52,820 nt of DNA from Oscillospiraceae bacterium Marseille-Q3528 (GCA_018223385.1 JAGTTR010000024.1:1-52820), one strand, 5' to 3'; positions 28,471 to 37,846 are shown, numbered from the stretch's first letter. The notes: generated by a model not told the origin, from the letters alone. A program made the numbers and translations.

Positions 28471-28677
28471 TCAGCCGATCAGGAAATTAAGACCGAACTG
28501 GATTATATAATCCAGGACTGCAATAAGAATTCCTATAGCAATGGATACGACTACTACAGCAGTTGTCTGGGTAGCCAGTGTCTTGCGGTCCGGCCAGATG
28601 ATCTTCTTGAATTCAGACTTCAGGCCTGTGAACCAGCTTTTCTTCGGGGCTTTTTCCGTCTTGGCAGAATCTCCCAT
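28471..28677 (-). CDS. secE: Preprotein translocase subunit SecE
   Basis: Essential small subunit of the SecYEG channel. From the ATG at 28677 (AAAGGAGTG ribosome site) the product is 68 residues: a charged amphipathic segment with KKIIWPDRKTL, the SecE signature, then one transmembrane helix VVVVSIAIGILIAVLDYIIQ. A longer frame starting at 28749 would overlap rpmG and is rejected. Confidence 0.95.
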   Translation of the reverse strand: MGDSAKTEKAPKKSWFTGLKSEFKKIIWPDRKTLATQTTAVVVVSIAIGILIAVLDYIIQFGLNFLIG

Positions 28678-28703
28678 TCGAATCACTCCTTTACTGTATC
28701 CAA

Positions 28704-28853
28704 TTACTTCGTCTCTTTGTGCAGTGTGTGTCTCTTGCAGAATCTGCAATACTTCTTGGTCTCCATCCGGTCAGGATGATTCTTCTTGTCCTTTGTCGTA
28801 TTGTAGTTACGCTGCTTGCATTCTGTACACGCTAATGTAATTCTCGTACGCAC
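28704..28853 (-). CDS. rpmG: 50S ribosomal protein L33
   Basis: A 49-residue protein read from a GTG at 28851-28853, with GGAGGT upstream. It starts [17 protein letters not shown] and contains CTEC and CRFC, so it is the zinc-binding (C+) form. It heads the rpmG-secE-nusG transcript, the usual order in Firmicutes, and lies 26 bp before secE. Confidence 0.95.
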   Translation of the reverse strand: MRTRITLACTECKQRNYNTTKDKKNHPDRMETKKYCRFCKRHTLHKETK

Positions 28854-28964
28854 AACTTCCACCTCCGCTTGATTTCTATTGCGGTCTTCCCCGCCTAATT
28901 GTGGGATGGCCCGTCGGCCATATTTTTAGGCATAAAAAAAAGACCTACTTCCATTCGCCTGTAT

Positions 28965-28993
28965 AGAATATCATACGAAGCCCCGCCAGTCAA
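28965..28993 (-). promoter_or_regulatory. rpmG-secE-nusG promoter
   Basis: TTGACT (28988-28993) and TATTCT (28965-28970) are 17 bases apart on the minus strand. A leader of about 110 bases with a T-run and a GGCC-rich small hairpin follows. Confidence 0.75.
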
Positions 28994-29034
28994 CGTTTTT
29001 TCATTCTTTTTATGAAATTTTATGATTTAGAAGG

Positions 29035-29063
29035 TTGAGAAAACAGCATGGAAAGTTTATACT
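29035..29063 (+). promoter_or_regulatory. Promoter of the zinc-ribbon membrane protein gene
   Basis: TTGAGA (29035-29040), 17-base spacer, TATACT (29058-29063), then AGAAGGAGG and the ATG at 29096. It is divergent from the rpmG promoter. Confidence 0.7.
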
Positions 29064-29095
29064 GATAGGGAACCCCAGAAGGAGGATTATTTTAC

Positions 29096-30016
29096 ATGGA
29101 AGATAACAGACGAACAACACACAGCGTGGATGATTATTATCCGAAGCCGTCCCGGGACGAGGAACCCTCACAGGAAAACCTTTCCAACCGCCCGGACGCA
29201 GAAGACACCGATGCGAATGACGCCCGTGCCGACCGCACAGATTCCTATGGTTCTTATGCGGATGCTTCCGATGAAAACGGCAGCGCTGGTTTTTCCGATA
29301 ACAGTCGCGACGAGGATCCTTACGGTCAGAGCAGCCACAGCTCCGAGGAGTATGCAGGCGGGACGCTGACCTGCCCCCGGTGCGGCAACGAGGTACCGGC
29401 CAACATGAATTTCTGCAGTCTGTGCGGCTATCATTTCCCGAAGACTGCGGATACCCCCTATCCACTGAACAATACCCGGATCGATGGCTATCTGGCCGAC
29501 GACATCGCCCAGTTCGTGGGACCAAACTATAACACCTATCTGAGGAAATTCCAGCGTGTATCTGAAGGACATGTCTCCTTCAACTGGGCCGCAGCTGTTT
29601 TTTCCAACCGCTGGATGGCCTATCGCGGCATGTTCCGCCAGGCTGTGATCTTTTCTCTGATCCTGAATGCTTTTTCCGGTATCGTTTCCTATCTGATCCT
29701 GACACTGTTCCAGTCACTGGGTACGCAGATTTCAGATTCCACGTACCTGCAGCTGAACATGTTTTCCATGGCGCTCACCGTCTGTGTCGGCCTCATTGTC
29801 GGCCTCATCGGTGATTCCATGTACTGGAAACGGGCAAAGAAAATGATGGATCAGCTGTCCTGCCGGGGCAGAGAAGCCGTCTCCGACCAGCGCATTGCCC
29901 GGAGCCTGCGGGCCGCCGGCGGATGCAAGATGGGCTACGCCATCCTGATCATTTTCTTTGACCTGAGTATAAACCAGATCATCAGCGCCATCCTGTCACA
30001 GCTGATGGGATCATAA
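29096..30016 (+). CDS. Zinc-ribbon membrane protein (DUF2628-like C-terminus)
   Basis: The 306 residues begin with ~85 acidic, Asp/Ser-rich and probably disordered residues. A zinc ribbon follows (CPRCGNEVPANMNFCSLCG, ~92-110), then a soluble linker, then FNWAAAVFSNRWMAYRGMF leading into two or three transmembrane helices, typical of DUF2628-type proteins, and a C-terminal hydrophobic helix. The role is unknown; such proteins often accompany envelope-stress modules. It is a single-gene unit converging on the envelope array. Confidence 0.7.
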   Translation: MEDNRRTTHSVDDYYPKPSRDEEPSQENLSNRPDAEDTDANDARADRTDSYGSYADASDENGSAGFSDNSRDEDPYGQSSHSSEEYAGGTLTCPRCGNEVPANMNFCSLCGYHFPKTADTPYPLNNTRIDGYLADDIAQFVGPNYNTYLRKFQRVSEGHVSFNWAAAVFSNRWMAYRGMFRQAVIFSLILNAFSGIVSYLILTLFQSLGTQISDSTYLQLNMFSMALTVCVGLIVGLIGDSMYWKRAKKMMDQLSCRGREAVSDQRIARSLRAAGGCKMGYAILIIFFDLSINQIISAILSQLMGS

Positions 30017-30035
30017 ACGGAGCCGCTTCCTATTC

Positions 30036-30524
30036 TCAGCCCCAGGGATCGTATTCCGCGGGGATCCGTATCCCGCTGAGAATACTGGAATACTCCCAGA
30101 GATACCACAGACCGCCCTTTTGCCGGAGTTTCACCGGTCTGGCAGAATCTGCCCCTGCCGTTTTCAGGAATACCCGGATATACCCGTCCTCTATGTCCTG
30201 GGGGCGCGGATCCGGAAGCACATGCAGCACATAAGGCTGTGTCGGGGTATAGTTGTTCTGAGGCATTGCCCCTTCAAAATAGGCCATGGGCAGATAAGCC
30301 TTATCACGCAGGCGATCCCGCAGGAATTGGCTGTCGTAGGGAGTCATGGGCCTTGGGCCACGCAGCATATTCATTGCCGCCGCCCCGGCTTCCCTGTCTT
30401 TTATGTATAGCTGCAATGCACACAGGAACATGACGCAGGTGTTTTCCGGCCTGGAAAGATCCATCTGCGGACACATCCGGAATTCCTGCAAGGTACCGGG
30501 AATCTGATTCAACGTAACCAACAT
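30036..30524 (-). CDS. Small soluble protein, DUF6935-like
   Basis: A 162-residue protein without a signal peptide or membrane helix. Recognisable stretches are MLVTLNQIPGTLQEF, RPMTPYDSQFLRDRLRDK, YLPMAYFEGAMPQNNY and GLWYLWEYSSILSGIRIP. From memory this matches a Lachnospiraceae-enriched family, DUF6935, of unknown function. It is the last gene of the envelope array, 16 bp after a lipoprotein gene. Confidence 0.6.
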   Translation of the reverse strand: MLVTLNQIPGTLQEFRMCPQMDLSRPENTCVMFLCALQLYIKDREAGAAAMNMLRGPRPMTPYDSQFLRDRLRDKAYLPMAYFEGAMPQNNYTPTQPYVLHVLPDPRPQDIEDGYIRVFLKTAGADSARPVKLRQKGGLWYLWEYSSILSGIRIPAEYDPWG

Positions 30525-30540
30525 CTTTCTGTCCCCTTTC

Positions 30541-31560
30541 TTAATTTAAACGACTGAAGATCTGCGTACTGGTGGTAAGAATGCCATCTGTATCTTTGAG
30601 ACGCATTTGAAACAGCAGCGTATCCGCATCCAATACCGTAACATAGAATTCCTCTTCCATATAATTCTGGTATACCGGTTCTGCGGCAGATAAGCGAAGG
30701 CGCCATGCCTCGTTGCCACAGCCCTCATAAACAGGTATTTCCTGATAGTCTGCCGTCATGTCCCGGGCCTCCCTGAGATAGCCGGGATGCCACTCATCGT
30801 AATAATCCACACCGTTCGGTTCCTCGCTATCCCATGAACTGTGAAATGTCAATGTACGGTTGATCTCCATTTCATCGGCCGTAAAGCTCCAGACCTCCGG
30901 CTCCCCTTCCGTAACAGTCTCGCCGGAAACCATGCGCCATTGACCGAACAGATCTGCCATACAATATTCCCCTCCCCTGGCCGGCATGGGCTGCTGCCCC
31001 ATCCAAAACCGGTCGCCAAAGGAGTCCAGCAGCAACTGGCCATCCGCCATATGCCCCTGGGCAAAAACCGCATCTTCCTCTGTTCCGCCATCCTCTGTAC
31101 TCAGGAAAAAGCCACCGTTCCCATCCGGATACCAGAAGCAGTCCGGCTCAATCCCAAGCAGAAGATGACAGGTACCGATGTAGTCAAATGTCTGGGGACT
31201 CCACTCCCGATACCGGGCAGCTCCGTCTTCCAGCAAATACAATTCTATGGTCCAATCTTCCTCGGGCAGTGTTCCCTCCATGATCTGACCCTCTCTGTTT
31301 ATTGTGTACCTGTCCGCCTGCCAGCAAGTATTCATCCACGGATCTTCCACATCTTCTGCATCTTCGGGATCTTCCGTATCTTCCACATTTTCCGTATCTT
31401 CGGGATTTTCCGCTTCTTCCGCATTTTCCGGTTCCGATCCCGAAACATTTTTGGACAAAATCTCCTCATATGTGGCACTTTCAGCCTTTTTTCTCCCACA
31501 GGATGCCAGCGGCAGCAACAGCAGGAAAAGCATCGCCACCGCAAATTTACTCCTTCTCAT
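30541..31560 (-). CDS. Lipoprotein with acidic linker and beta-rich domain
   Basis: From the ATG at 31560 (AAGGAGG ribosome site) the 339 residues begin with a lipoprotein signal ending LASCGRK, so Cys is the likely acylation site. Then comes a low-complexity linker made of repeated ED-T/V/P units, and a Trp- and Tyr-rich globular part that contains WTIELYLLEDGAARY, the look of a lipocalin-like sheet. This C-terminal part resembles the end of the lipoprotein encoded at 32686-33885. Its function is unknown. Confidence 0.68.
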   Translation of the reverse strand: MRRSKFAVAMLFLLLLPLASCGRKKAESATYEEILSKNVSGSEPENAEEAENPEDTENVEDTEDPEDAEDVEDPWMNTCWQADRYTINREGQIMEGTLPEEDWTIELYLLEDGAARYREWSPQTFDYIGTCHLLLGIEPDCFWYPDGNGGFFLSTEDGGTEEDAVFAQGHMADGQLLLDSFGDRFWMGQQPMPARGGEYCMADLFGQWRMVSGETVTEGEPEVWSFTADEMEINRTLTFHSSWDSEEPNGVDYYDEWHPGYLREARDMTADYQEIPVYEGCGNEAWRLRLSAAEPVYQNYMEEEFYVTVLDADTLLFQMRLKDTDGILTTSTQIFSRLN

Positions 31561-31570
31561 ATCTTCCTCC

Positions 31571-32662
31571 TTATCTTTTCGTCCGTGTGCATAACACCCT
31601 TTTGCCACTTTTCTGGGAAAAACACAGCTGTCCGAAGACTTCATCTATGGTGTCCTCTCTATCTGCATAGGCATCAGCCCACACGCTGAAGGCATAGAGG
31701 TAGGTATACCCATCCGCCTCCGTCATAAAGACTTTCCAGACACTTGTATCTTCGTTTCTGCCGGTTGTATAAGTCAGAATATAGACAGGGCATCCCAGCG
31801 CTTCACTGTATCCGCTGTTCTTTTCTACAGAAAGATCCTGGGGCTTCGTCTTATTGCCCGTCAGATGTGCGACACTCTTTTCCGCGTGCTCTTCCAGGGA
31901 TTCTCCATCCCCGGTGGTGCCGGCATAAGCGCAGTTTATGAGCCCCATGTAATCATCCTGGAGCAGATCCTGATAATAATAGCTCCCGCCCGCACCATTT
32001 TCCGTTTGAGGAACGGCAACGTCTGCTTCATGATACAGGGTAAAATCAAAAATCCCGGAAGGGGCAGACAGGGAACCGTCATAGAGCGACAGAAAAGGCT
32101 GGTAGCTCACACTCCCTCCCATACTGTCCACAATCTCTGCATCCATACTGGGCATGATATCGCTGATGTTTCCCAAAAGCAGGATGGGATCCCCACAGTC
32201 ACTGCGGTAAAGCACCTGACCGCTTTCGCCACGGAACGCATTGGCCTCATTGATGTCCCATGTATTGACTGCAACAGAAGCTTTTGGATCCGTAGGAACC
32301 ACGCAATAGACCTCATATCCTCCCTCCGGATGAATGATCCATCGATCAGGCGGTATCTCTCTGATGAATGGGTATGCATCCAGATATTGCGCCGCCTCCT
32401 CTGATGCCAGAAAATCTGCAATATCTTCCCCTGGCTCCAGAGCGGCACCCAAAAAAGCCACGGAGCAGATACAGCCCTCCGCCTGCGCTCCGGCACGCAG
32501 AGCATCCAATTTATCAGATTTCTTTTCCCGCCGGTTCTGTATAGACAACATAGACTCCTTCCCCGACTGAACCTGCTTCCCCGACTGAACCTGCTTCCCG
32601 CCGCAGGCGGTAAGGAACAGGAGCAACGCGGGCAAAAGTACAAACGTGCATCTATATTTCAT
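31571..32662 (-). CDS. Lipoprotein, paralogue of its upstream neighbour
   Basis: The 363 residues start with a lipobox FLTACGG. Straight after the Cys comes a perfect tandem repeat KQVQSG-KQVQSG. The core has FIREIPPDRWI, YEVYCVVPTD and SVAVNTWD, aligning with FIRTIPPEDI, GDLYCIVPRD and TLSVNHVTW of the protein encoded at 32686-33885, so the two arose by duplication. The C-terminal ~120 residues differ from that paralogue and include SVWKVFMTEADGYTYLY. Outer-surface location is inferred from the lipobox. Confidence 0.68.
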   Translation of the reverse strand: MKYRCTFVLLPALLLFLTACGGKQVQSGKQVQSGKESMLSIQNRREKKSDKLDALRAGAQAEGCICSVAFLGAALEPGEDIADFLASEEAAQYLDAYPFIREIPPDRWIIHPEGGYEVYCVVPTDPKASVAVNTWDINEANAFRGESGQVLYRSDCGDPILLLGNISDIMPSMDAEIVDSMGGSVSYQPFLSLYDGSLSAPSGIFDFTLYHEADVAVPQTENGAGGSYYYQDLLQDDYMGLINCAYAGTTGDGESLEEHAEKSVAHLTGNKTKPQDLSVEKNSGYSEALGCPVYILTYTTGRNEDTSVWKVFMTEADGYTYLYAFSVWADAYADREDTIDEVFGQLCFSQKSGKRVLCTRTKR

Positions 32663-32685
32663 GTCATTGCCCCTTTCCGGTATAT

Positions 32686-33885
32686 TTATCCATAGGAGCG
32701 GATCAGCTCCGCAGAACTCATGCCATCCTCAAAGAAAGGCGGACACATGCCGTTGTCTCTGTCCTGCCAGATAAGCAGGTAGTCCCCGGACGGGTCGAGC
32801 AGGACGGGGAAGATGCCGCTGGCATCGCTGGGAGAATTTCCTGCTCCCGTGGAGACATTCAGCTGCAGACAATCATCCACCATCCGCCAGAAGCCGGAAT
32901 AGACCAGTTGATATTCCTGCCCGTCCTCGAACTGGTAATACAGTTCCGCAATGCCTGCGTAACCCGGTTCACCACCTCCGCCAAGCAGGTTGACAGACCA
33001 TCCGTCACACACCCAGCAGCTATCCTCCAGCCCTTCCTCCGTGGGCGGCAGCCACCAGCCATCACCGCTCGGATCCGAACTGTCCGAATCGCCCCATATA
33101 TTCAGACTTGCGGCATCGTCAAAATAGGTAAAATCCAGAACCAGAGGCAAATCGCCCTCGCCGAAGGGAATCATCATATAGCCTCCGTCCATCGCGTTCC
33201 ACACCGGATACCATGTTACCAGGCCTCCCGCGCCACCGCCGTCACCGGCAATGATCTCTATATCCGGCTCATCGAAAAATTGCTCATAACCTACATATAC
33301 CAGCACCGGCCGGGCATACTCTTCCCGATAGAGCACGTTATCCGATTCCGGCCAGACGCCGTTGCCTGTAGATTTCCATGTGACATGGTTCACAGAAAGG
33401 GTAGTCCTGTCATCCCGCGGCACGATGCAATAAAGGTCCCCGTAGCCGGGACCCAAAATGTCCTCAGGTGGGATCGTCCGGATAAAGGGCATCGTCTCCA
33501 TCAAGCCAGGCACCTGGTTCCACAGCCATTCTGTCAGAGGCGTGGTGTCATCTGCCTCCCGATATCCCAGATATGCTGCGGCCATGGCTGCCTGCGGTAC
33601 ATATTCCTCCATATATTCCTGCAGCCAGGTCAGTGCCTCCTGTGCCTTTTCCTCATCTGACACGACCGTTTCAGCCTTTTTCTGATGACCTCCGCTGCCG
33701 TCCAGCTCCCCCTTGCCGGGACTTTCCTTGCCGGGACTTTCCTTGCCGGGACTTTCACCGGCTGACAGGGGCGCTGTATCACCGCTTCCGGCGTTGTCCT
33801 GCGTCCCACTGCTGCAGGCGGCAAGGCTCAGCAGGAATAAAAACGCCAGAAGAGCAGTCACGATTCGCATGCTCATTCTCCTCAT
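32686..33885 (-). CDS. Lipoprotein, paralogue of its downstream neighbour
   Basis: The 399 residues carry a lipobox LSLAACSS. A linker follows with the perfect repeat SPGKE-SPGKE-SPGKG, which at DNA level is a 15-bp tandem repeat near 33710-33755. The core is shared with the protein encoded at 31571-32662. The last third (DSCWVCDGW, LYYQFEDGQEYQLVYSGFW) looks like the beta-rich domain of the 30541-31560 product, so the three lipoproteins are a mosaic of shared parts. AAGGAGG lies 9 bases before the first of three possible ATGs. Confidence 0.68.
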   Translation of the reverse strand: MRRMSMRIVTALLAFLFLLSLAACSSGTQDNAGSGDTAPLSAGESPGKESPGKESPGKGELDGSGGHQKKAETVVSDEEKAQEALTWLQEYMEEYVPQAAMAAAYLGYREADDTTPLTEWLWNQVPGLMETMPFIRTIPPEDILGPGYGDLYCIVPRDDRTTLSVNHVTWKSTGNGVWPESDNVLYREEYARPVLVYVGYEQFFDEPDIEIIAGDGGGAGGLVTWYPVWNAMDGGYMMIPFGEGDLPLVLDFTYFDDAASLNIWGDSDSSDPSGDGWWLPPTEEGLEDSCWVCDGWSVNLLGGGGEPGYAGIAELYYQFEDGQEYQLVYSGFWRMVDDCLQLNVSTGAGNSPSDASGIFPVLLDPSGDYLLIWQDRDNGMCPPFFEDGMSSAELIRSYG

Positions 33886-33899
33886 GAATTTGTTCCTCC

Positions 33900-35216
33900 T
33901 TAGAATTTCCCGCTGCGGCCCGAACCGCCGCCGCCGCTGCGACTGCTTGTATGGCCGCCGCCATCCGAACCCTCCCGTTCGATTTTGGTACGGGTTTTGG
34001 TTGTATGCGTGTAACGGTCATAACTGTCTGCCAGGCGCAGCCCGCCCGGGGTAATATATTCGTTGGCCTGCACTTTCTGCCGGACATTATTTAGCTTCCG
34101 TCTCAGTGTCACACAGATCGCCAGTGCCACCAGACAGGACAGAAATACCATCAGTCCAATCCCCCACCAGGGGTTGGCCCGCACCGGATGTCCAGCATCC
34201 GCTTTGGCAAGATACTCATCGCATGCGTCCAGGTAATGGGAAATGCCGCCATACCAGTCATCATTTCCGAAATCGCCCAAAAAGCATCCTTCCAGCTGCT
34301 CCTGTCCGTATTTGTTAAAGGCATATTCCGCATTTTTACCGTAAACAAACATGGCATAATCCCGATCCTCCATACTCAGAAGGATCATAATGCCATCCTG
34401 TCCGCTGCCCATTCCGAAACTGTTTTCTCCGGAATGATAGATCTGGGTAGTCACATCATAAACATCCCCGGAACCATAATCCTCATAGTCGTCCACAAGA
34501 ACCGCATAGACACCGCAGCTATACCGCTGGGAAATGTTCCCGGCCCGCTGCTCCAGCTCCTGCCACTGGTCAAAAGGAAGCAGATCGCTGATGTCAAAGA
34601 TATAATTCATCAGAATGCTGTCCGGACTCTCTGCATCCTGTTCGAAGGACTCTTCCGTCATTCCATAACTGCCATCTCCCGATCCGAAAAGATCCTCCAC
34701 GAATTCCGCCATCATGTTCACAGCGTGGGAAAGCGCCACAGCACTCACATCCATATCGCCTGACCATGCCCCGGATTCCTCTGACAAATAAGGCTCCATC
34801 GCCTCGGTAAGATCATAAAGCCAATCCCCGTAGAGCAGATTTTCATCCGTACCGCCCAGATAGACACACCAGTCATCCTCAGCCAGTGTATACCCATCTC
34901 CATAAGGCTGAAGCAGCAGGGTCAGGGTAATGCCGGAGTGGTATTCCCCATAGCCATAACCATACTTTTCGTAAATGCCTTCCGCAGCATCAAATACTGT
35001 ATCATAATCACTCTTCGTCAGAATATCTACCCGCAGGTCAACACCATACTGCTCTGTAAGCGCAGGCAGCGTGACCTCTCCTGCATGCTGCAGCGATTCC
35101 GACCCTAACTGCTCTGTTTCATCGTAAATCACGCCGTAATCTTCCGCTGCCGCAGCCGGAATACAGAAGCTCAGCGACAGCAGCACTGACAGCGCAAAAC
35201 ATGTAAATTTCTTCAT
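33900..35216 (-). CDS. TPM-domain membrane protein (YdjH/YgcG-like)
   Basis: The 438 residues comprise a signal peptide ending PAAAAEDYG, an extracytoplasmic TPM_phosphatase domain (YGVDLRVDI, GITLTLLL, then VYLGGTDEN) longer than usual because of an insert, one transmembrane segment (IGLMVFLSCLVALAICVTL), a basic stretch and a Gly/Ser tail SGGGGSGRSGKF. Signal-TPM-TM-GlyPhe is the layout of B. subtilis YdjH and of YgcG-type proteins. It lies next to a TFIIB-like zinc-ribbon gene, as ydjH lies next to ydjG. In Bacillus these proteins help anchor an SPFH protein at the membrane. Confidence 0.78.
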   Translation of the reverse strand: MKKFTCFALSVLLSLSFCIPAAAAEDYGVIYDETEQLGSESLQHAGEVTLPALTEQYGVDLRVDILTKSDYDTVFDAAEGIYEKYGYGYGEYHSGITLTLLLQPYGDGYTLAEDDWCVYLGGTDENLLYGDWLYDLTEAMEPYLSEESGAWSGDMDVSAVALSHAVNMMAEFVEDLFGSGDGSYGMTEESFEQDAESPDSILMNYIFDISDLLPFDQWQELEQRAGNISQRYSCGVYAVLVDDYEDYGSGDVYDVTTQIYHSGENSFGMGSGQDGIMILLSMEDRDYAMFVYGKNAEYAFNKYGQEQLEGCFLGDFGNDDWYGGISHYLDACDEYLAKADAGHPVRANPWWGIGLMVFLSCLVALAICVTLRRKLNNVRQKVQANEYITPGGLRLADSYDRYTHTTKTRTKIEREGSDGGGHTSSRSGGGGSGRSGKF

Positions 35217-35241
35217 AGCCGCTCCCCCCCTTATCTCTCAT

Positions 35242-36357
35242 CTACAAAAGCGTAAATAAAACCGAACTTACCACCGAGAGCGGCACGGCAATGGCGGCGA
35301 ACAGCGCCCAGAATCTGCCGCGGCTCACGGGCAGTTCCCCTACCAGCCTGCCAGTCTGTCCGTTCATGGCAAACAGAAAATCTTTGCCATTCCACTTGGT
35401 GTTAAGCATCCAGACCGGCATGAGCGCATAGTGAACCTTCCCACGTTTGAGGGAGATGCTGCCCCCCTTGGGCAGACAGGAATCGTATCCCTTCACGCTA
35501 TCCTGCAATGCGGCAGCCAGTGTGTTCTCGCAGCGTTTGTCAGCCCGCTCCCTGCTCTGTTCCACTGTCACGTCAAACTTGTCGGCAAGAAAGCCGGGCA
35601 GGTACGCTGTGGAAAAAGGTCGCAGTTCTGAATAGTCATACGGTTCAATAGAATCCATGTAATCATCCGGCATCTTGCTGGATGCATCCACCGGAACCTT
35701 CTCAAACGTGACAGAACCGGAACGGAAAACATCATAATGTTCTGTCTCGGTGACCTCATAATTGCCGGAGCGGTATGTATGGGAACGGGTGGCTGCATAC
35801 CGGGCATCGCCCTCTGCCTCACCATCAAACATCCAGAAGGGGACATAGACCCCTTTGATCTCCTGGATATGGTTCCCGGCAGTAAAGGATCCCGGCAAGA
35901 AAATCTTGCCTTTATAGTGCTTTTTCAGAGCTGCGACCGCATCTTCCTTACTGAGCCTGAACGGAAGCACAAAATCAGGCCGCAGTGTACCGCCGAACTG
36001 CCCCGGCACTATGTTTGGATTTCCGCAATAAGGGCAGGATGTGGCAGCCGTACTTTCATCACAGATCAGTTCTGCACCACAGGAAGGGCAGTTATAGACT
36101 TTCATTCCCGCGGCATCCTCGCCCCAGTCACCGTTCAGGCCGGAGGTGTCCCAGCCGTCACGGGCTTTCGCCTCTTCGTCCTGCGCATCCTCATGGGCTT
36201 TCACGGCCTGTTCTTCTTTCTGCTGATAAAGCGCCTCAATCTCGGAGACCTCATAGGCGCTCCCGCAGTAATCGCACTCCAGTTTTCCGGATTCCCCGAC
36301 AAAATGCAATGGGCCTGTGCAGGCCGGGCACTGGTAATTTGTTACTTGTGAAGGCAT
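35242..36357 (-). CDS. TFIIB-type zinc-ribbon membrane protein (YdjG-like)
   Basis: Two zinc ribbons open the 371-residue protein: CPACTGPLHF ... CDYCG (about 10-32) and CPSCGAELIC ... CPYCGNP (about 90-112), separated by a charged helix. Then comes a middle domain with LPFRLSKEDAVAALKKHYKG and KGVYVPFWMFDGEAEG. A single hydrophobic segment closes the protein. The order fits B. subtilis YdjG and TFIIB zinc-ribbon proteins of Lachnospiraceae. It is followed after 25 bp by the TPM-domain gene, which supports membership of a Ydj-type membrane complex. Confidence 0.75.
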   Translation of the reverse strand: MPSQVTNYQCPACTGPLHFVGESGKLECDYCGSAYEVSEIEALYQQKEEQAVKAHEDAQDEEAKARDGWDTSGLNGDWGEDAAGMKVYNCPSCGAELICDESTAATSCPYCGNPNIVPGQFGGTLRPDFVLPFRLSKEDAVAALKKHYKGKIFLPGSFTAGNHIQEIKGVYVPFWMFDGEAEGDARYAATRSHTYRSGNYEVTETEHYDVFRSGSVTFEKVPVDASSKMPDDYMDSIEPYDYSELRPFSTAYLPGFLADKFDVTVEQSRERADKRCENTLAAALQDSVKGYDSCLPKGGSISLKRGKVHYALMPVWMLNTKWNGKDFLFAMNGQTGRLVGELPVSRGRFWALFAAIAVPLSVVSSVLFTLL

Positions 36358-36390
36358 CTTTTATCTCCCCTTTCCGGTTTTATTTTCTTC

Positions 36391-36921
36391 TCAGATCAGC
36401 TTAGAGCCGCAATATTCGCAGGACGAAGCCCATCCGGGCCGGATGACGTTCTTCCCGCCGCAATAAGGACAGACAACCGTTTTGTATTCCTCTTCCTGCG
36501 TAGCTTTGTCAAAAGCTGTCAGCATGATACGTTTGTTAGACATATCAAGGCTGATATTCTTTAAGTATTTTTTCTGGATCAAATGGCGCACCTTGCGTTC
36601 CACATTCTTTCCGCCGATGGCGCCGGAGAGCCGATCAAAAGAAATCTCCGGTTCAGGGCTGGCGTAAAAGCATTCTGCCAGCCGATGGGCAAGCCGGCTG
36701 TCGCTCTGGCGGCAGATCGGACCAAACGTGCCTTTCCAGATACACAGCACACCCATGGAAAGCATGAACAGCTCCGCAAGCACACTGCCCAGGTCAAACT
36801 CCAGATCAACCCCGAAAACCGATGACCCGATGAGCACACCCAAAAGGGCGAATGCCGCCATACGGATCAGCTCCCCCGTCCTGTAGCCCAACCGGACATT
36901 TTCCGTTAAATAAAGTTCCAT
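36391..36921 (-). CDS. Small membrane protein with C-terminal zinc ribbon
   Basis: I take the ATG at 36921 as start because GAGGAGG precedes it; an ATG five codons upstream contains that site. The 176 residues have two transmembrane helices (AAFALLGVLIGSSVFG and LAELFMLSMGVLCIW), a cytosolic winged-helix-like stretch (FDRLSGAIGGKNVERKVRHL) and a C-terminal zinc ribbon CPYCGGKN ... CEYCGSKLI. It sits 33 bp before the YdjG-like gene. The family is not recognised. Confidence 0.65.
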   Translation of the reverse strand: MELYLTENVRLGYRTGELIRMAAFALLGVLIGSSVFGVDLEFDLGSVLAELFMLSMGVLCIWKGTFGPICRQSDSRLAHRLAECFYASPEPEISFDRLSGAIGGKNVERKVRHLIQKKYLKNISLDMSNKRIMLTAFDKATQEEEYKTVVCPYCGGKNVIRPGWASSCEYCGSKLI

Positions 36922-36964
36922 ATTGAACCTCCTCAATCAAATGTTTCACAATAGCAGTGTCCAC

Positions 36965-37846
36965 TTAGTCTTCATGGACTTCCTCTGCCGCAAGGTGATA
37001 AAATGCATCGGTCAGCTCACTCCCCGCATCGATCGGGGCATAGACAGAGCGGCCGTCTGTAAAGGTAAAGGACGTCTGGTATATCGTTTCATCAAGGACG
37101 TATATCCCATCGTCCGGCGGTTCTTTATACTCGCTCACTCTTGCAACAAGCCGCTGCTCCTTTACAATACGCAGGATCTCCTTTGCATCTTCCTCTCCGA
37201 TCCGTTGGTTTTCCACTTCCGTGTGGACCCCACCGAAATCGACCACCGCATCAAAGGAAAAGAACCAGTCATCTCCCTCTTTTTCGATGGCAAACGAATA
37301 GGAACCAAACTGATCCATACTGCTGCTATAGACGGAAACACCACTGATCTCAACCTTTTCGGCAGCCCCGTAGTGCTTGTCGGCAAGGGCATAGAGATAA
37401 GCAAGCGTCTGATCGCCGCAAGCGGTTTTCTTATCTATCCTGCTTCCGTCAGAGAATGTTATGCCGGAGCTTCGCATCGGTGCATCAGATATGTGAAAAA
37501 GGTGTTTCGGCTCACGGTATTTCCTGAGTCGTTTTATCTCACCGTCCTCACGGATGACTTCAAGAAATCCTTCTGCGTCTTCCGCCGGGATCCGGAAAGA
37601 ACCAAACGATGTGTAATGCTCCTTTTGGCTTCCCACATAGCAGCTTGCAGAAAAGAACCAGTTTTCATCTTCCTTTTGCAGCGCAAAAGAATACACAGGG
37701 AATCTTTCCGTGCCGTAATCAGACGTATGGAACGAAACAATCTCATCGACCGTGTATTTTTCGTTTCCGCTGCATCCGGAAAGTCCGAAAACCATCGAAA
37801 GGACTGACACAATAACCATTATTTTACATACCATTTTCTTTTTCAT
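36965..37846 (-). CDS. Lipoprotein with an internal duplication
   Basis: The 293 residues carry a lipobox FGLSGCSG. Two homologous ~110-residue halves follow: the first has YSFALQKEDENWFFSA, PAEDAEGFLEVI and GITFSDGSRI, the second YSFAIEKEGDDWFFSF, GEEDAKEILRIV and SFTFTDGRSV. Each half appears to be one alpha/beta unit, so the protein is probably a pseudo-dimer. Function unknown. It is the first gene of the downstream half of the array, after a 158-bp gap. Confidence 0.7.
   Translation of the reverse strand: MKKKMVCKIMVIVSVLSMVFGLSGCSGNEKYTVDEIVSFHTSDYGTERFPVYSFALQKEDENWFFSASCYVGSQKEHYTSFGSFRIPAEDAEGFLEVIREDGEIKRLRKYREPKHLFHISDAPMRSSGITFSDGSRIDKKTACGDQTLAYLYALADKHYGAAEKVEISGVSVYSSSMDQFGSYSFAIEKEGDDWFFSFDAVVDFGGVHTEVENQRIGEEDAKEILRIVKEQRLVARVSEYKEPPDDGIYVLDETIYQTSFTFTDGRSVYAPIDAGSELTDAFYHLAAEEVHED

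Noticed and set aside
28471..28749. Longer secE starting at 28749
   Set aside because: It would overlap rpmG; the ATG at 28677 has a good ribosome site and gives the normal length.
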